Source: Hyphomonas sp.
GTDB lineage: Bacteria; Pseudomonadota; Alphaproteobacteria; Caulobacterales; Hyphomonadaceae
Reading direction: 5' to 3'
Length of the DNA: 64,000 nucleotides
NCBI RefSeq assembly: GCF_017792385.1
Contig: NZ_CP051230.1
Coordinates: 186,001 to 250,000, forward strand
The translations under genes were made by a program, and so were the position numbers. Of the stretch, positions 63,170 to 64,000 are shown one piece after another; the first letter of the stretch is position 1, and each line of letters begins with the position of its first letter. The notes beneath the pieces were generated by a model that worked only from the letters and a program-made list of their open reading frames with translations, made no database searches and had not been told where the DNA came from.

Positions 63170-63817
63170 TCACACTTTCCCGCTTCTTATCGCCTGCAGC
63201 ACGCTCAGCCGTTTCTGGACGGCATTCGGTGTCTTGCCCTCGATATACAGCTTGCGAAGGCGAAAATGGGCGATGGCGGGCCGGATCGGCTTCGGCGCCG
63301 GCGGCAGGATCGGGCCATAGGCTTTCGAGTCCGATCGGCGGGCCGCCGCGAAATAGGGCGCGACCTCGCGGATTTCCTCGGCCCAGTCATGGATCGGGGC
63401 CAGCACATGCGCCGCCGTCAGAGCGAGCCACCCCTCCGGCTCCAGAGACCGGTCCTGGGCTTCGAACGCGGCCTGATAGCCATCGATCAGCTTGTGTAGT
63501 GCGCCGGTCTTGAGCCGACCTGCCCCGACTACGTCCTTCAGCGCCCGGGCGACGTCATGCTCGCGTACCTTGCCCGCCTCGATCTCGGAAACGGCATCCC
63601 GCCACCACTGGAACCGGATCAGGCCGAGGCCTTCCTCGCTGACGACCAGACGCACCCGCGCCAGTTCATAGGCCAGCGCATACAGGGCGGTCAGGGCCTG
63701 CCGCTCCGCCGGGCTGGCATAGCGGCTGGAAATCCAGCGATCCTCGTCCGCCCGCAGGATCCGCTTGTCGATCGCGGCCCATTGAGATTTGGAAAGAGGG
63801 CTGGTCTGGTTTGACAT
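63170..63817 (-). CDS. Short squalene/phytoene-synthase-like protein
   Basis: This 215-residue helical protein has the squalene/phytoene synthase N-terminal pattern, RYASPAERQALTALYALAYELARVR followed by VSEEGLGLIRFQWWRDAV. It is about 60-80 residues shorter than full synthases and lacks the paired DxxxD metal motifs in the later half. It may therefore be a NDUFAF6-like or assembly-factor relative, not a terpene enzyme. I chose the ATG at 63814-63817 region (MSNQTSPL). It is divergent from the superoxide dismutase gene with a 65-nt gap. Confidence 0.7.
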   Translation of the reverse strand: MSNQTSPLSKSQWAAIDKRILRADEDRWISSRYASPAERQALTALYALAYELARVRLVVSEEGLGLIRFQWWRDAVSEIEAGKVREHDVARALKDVVGAGRLKTGALHKLIDGYQAAFEAQDRSLEPEGWLALTAAHVLAPIHDWAEEIREVAPYFAAARRSDSKAYGPILPPAPKPIRPAIAHFRLRKLYIEGKTPNAVQKRLSVLQAIRSGKV

Positions 63818-63882
63818 GAAACCCATATGTGGGAAGACGCGTAATTAGGCCAGATACTTTGCTGCAAGAAAGGACGCCCAAA

Positions 63883-64000
63883 ATGGCATTTTCCCTCCCT
63901 GATCTCCCTTATGGACGCGACGCCCTGGCGCCGCACATCTCCGAGGAGACCTTGAACTTTCACCACGGCAAGCACCACGCCGCCTATGTCAACAACCTCA
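63883..64000 (+). CDS. Superoxide dismutase (Fe/Mn), N-terminal part only
   Basis: The first 39 residues are visible before the window ends. They match the Fe/Mn superoxide dismutase N-terminus: FSLPDLPYGRDALAPHISEE, with the first metal-binding His in ETLNFHHGKHHAAYVNNL. AAAGGA lies about 8-13 nt upstream of the ATG. The metal type cannot be read from this part. The rest of the gene lies outside the window. Confidence 0.92.
   Translation, partial: MAFSLPDLPYGRDALAPHISEETLNFHHGKHHAAYVNNL

Overview
The window is a compact, GC-rich bacterial chromosome segment with about 65 genes on both strands, short intergenic gaps and many 1-8 nt overlaps. It carries no rRNA, tRNA, CRISPR array, prophage or intact insertion sequence that I can see. 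Gene content points to an alphaproteobacterium of the Caulobacterales/Hyphomonadaceae type. The evidence is a TipF-like degenerate EAL protein, DUF3035 (BamF-type) and TIGR02301/TIGR01459 family proteins, a NadQ-type NAD regulator, a GTTC-N7-GTTC LexA box, and the order gyrA-coaD-cyclophilin-queA. The genus-level placement is inference.

Layout. 1-7.5 kb: unknown proteins, an SDR, two small lipoproteins, nitronate monooxygenase, a PQQ-type sugar dehydrogenase lipoprotein, a 2-hydroxyacid dehydrogenase whose 5' end overlaps a divergent TIGR02301 gene, then soxR, a near-canonical soxbox and a VOC protein. 7.6-11.4 kb: gamma-glutamyltransferase; an inverted-repeat module around an internally deleted DUF559 gene; a family 5 uracil-DNA glycosylase; a DUF2306-like membrane protein. 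11.4-17.5 kb: smpB-dapA, a lytic transglycosylase and a TonB-dependent receptor. 17.5-21 kb: a ThDP enzyme and a feruloyl-CoA-synthase-like ligase. 21-28.7 kb: pyrC-HD-ion channel, ygfZ-tag-lipoprotein, a FabH-like synthase, a 49-residue membrane protein and an HD-nadQ pair. 28.7-39.2 kb: on the minus strand, ileS-lspA-DUF3035-two M16 proteins, then further upstream YbjN, ribF, MaoC, a HAD protein and an unknown exported protein. 39.4-47.9 kb: a membrane protein with a duplicated domain, tipF, a metallo-beta-lactamase-like lipoprotein without its metal motif, an FAH enzyme, a DUF262/DUF1524 restriction-type protein, an SDR-csaA-thioesterase run and an unknown exported protein. 48-54 kb: gyrA-coaD-ppi-queA and ssb. 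54-64 kb: uvrA facing ssb across a shared LexA box, three membrane genes of one type, trmFO-queE, a glutaredoxin-MauE fusion, a short squalene/phytoene-synthase-like protein and the start of an Fe/Mn superoxide dismutase cut by the window end.

Functional themes are DNA repair (udg, tag, ssb, uvrA, gyrA), tRNA modification (queA, queE, trmFO), translation and trans-translation (ileS, smpB), lipoprotein and envelope maturation (lspA, DUF3035, M16 pair, transglycosylase), cofactor supply (ribF, coaD, nadQ) and redox stress (soxR, SOD). Most of the segment is conserved core. The accessory-looking parts are the repeat/DUF559 module (about 9.58-9.87 kb), the DUF262/DUF1524 gene (44.0-45.7 kb) and the three-gene membrane cluster (57.3-60.1 kb). 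I found no clear new multi-gene system; the strongest leads are listed as findings.
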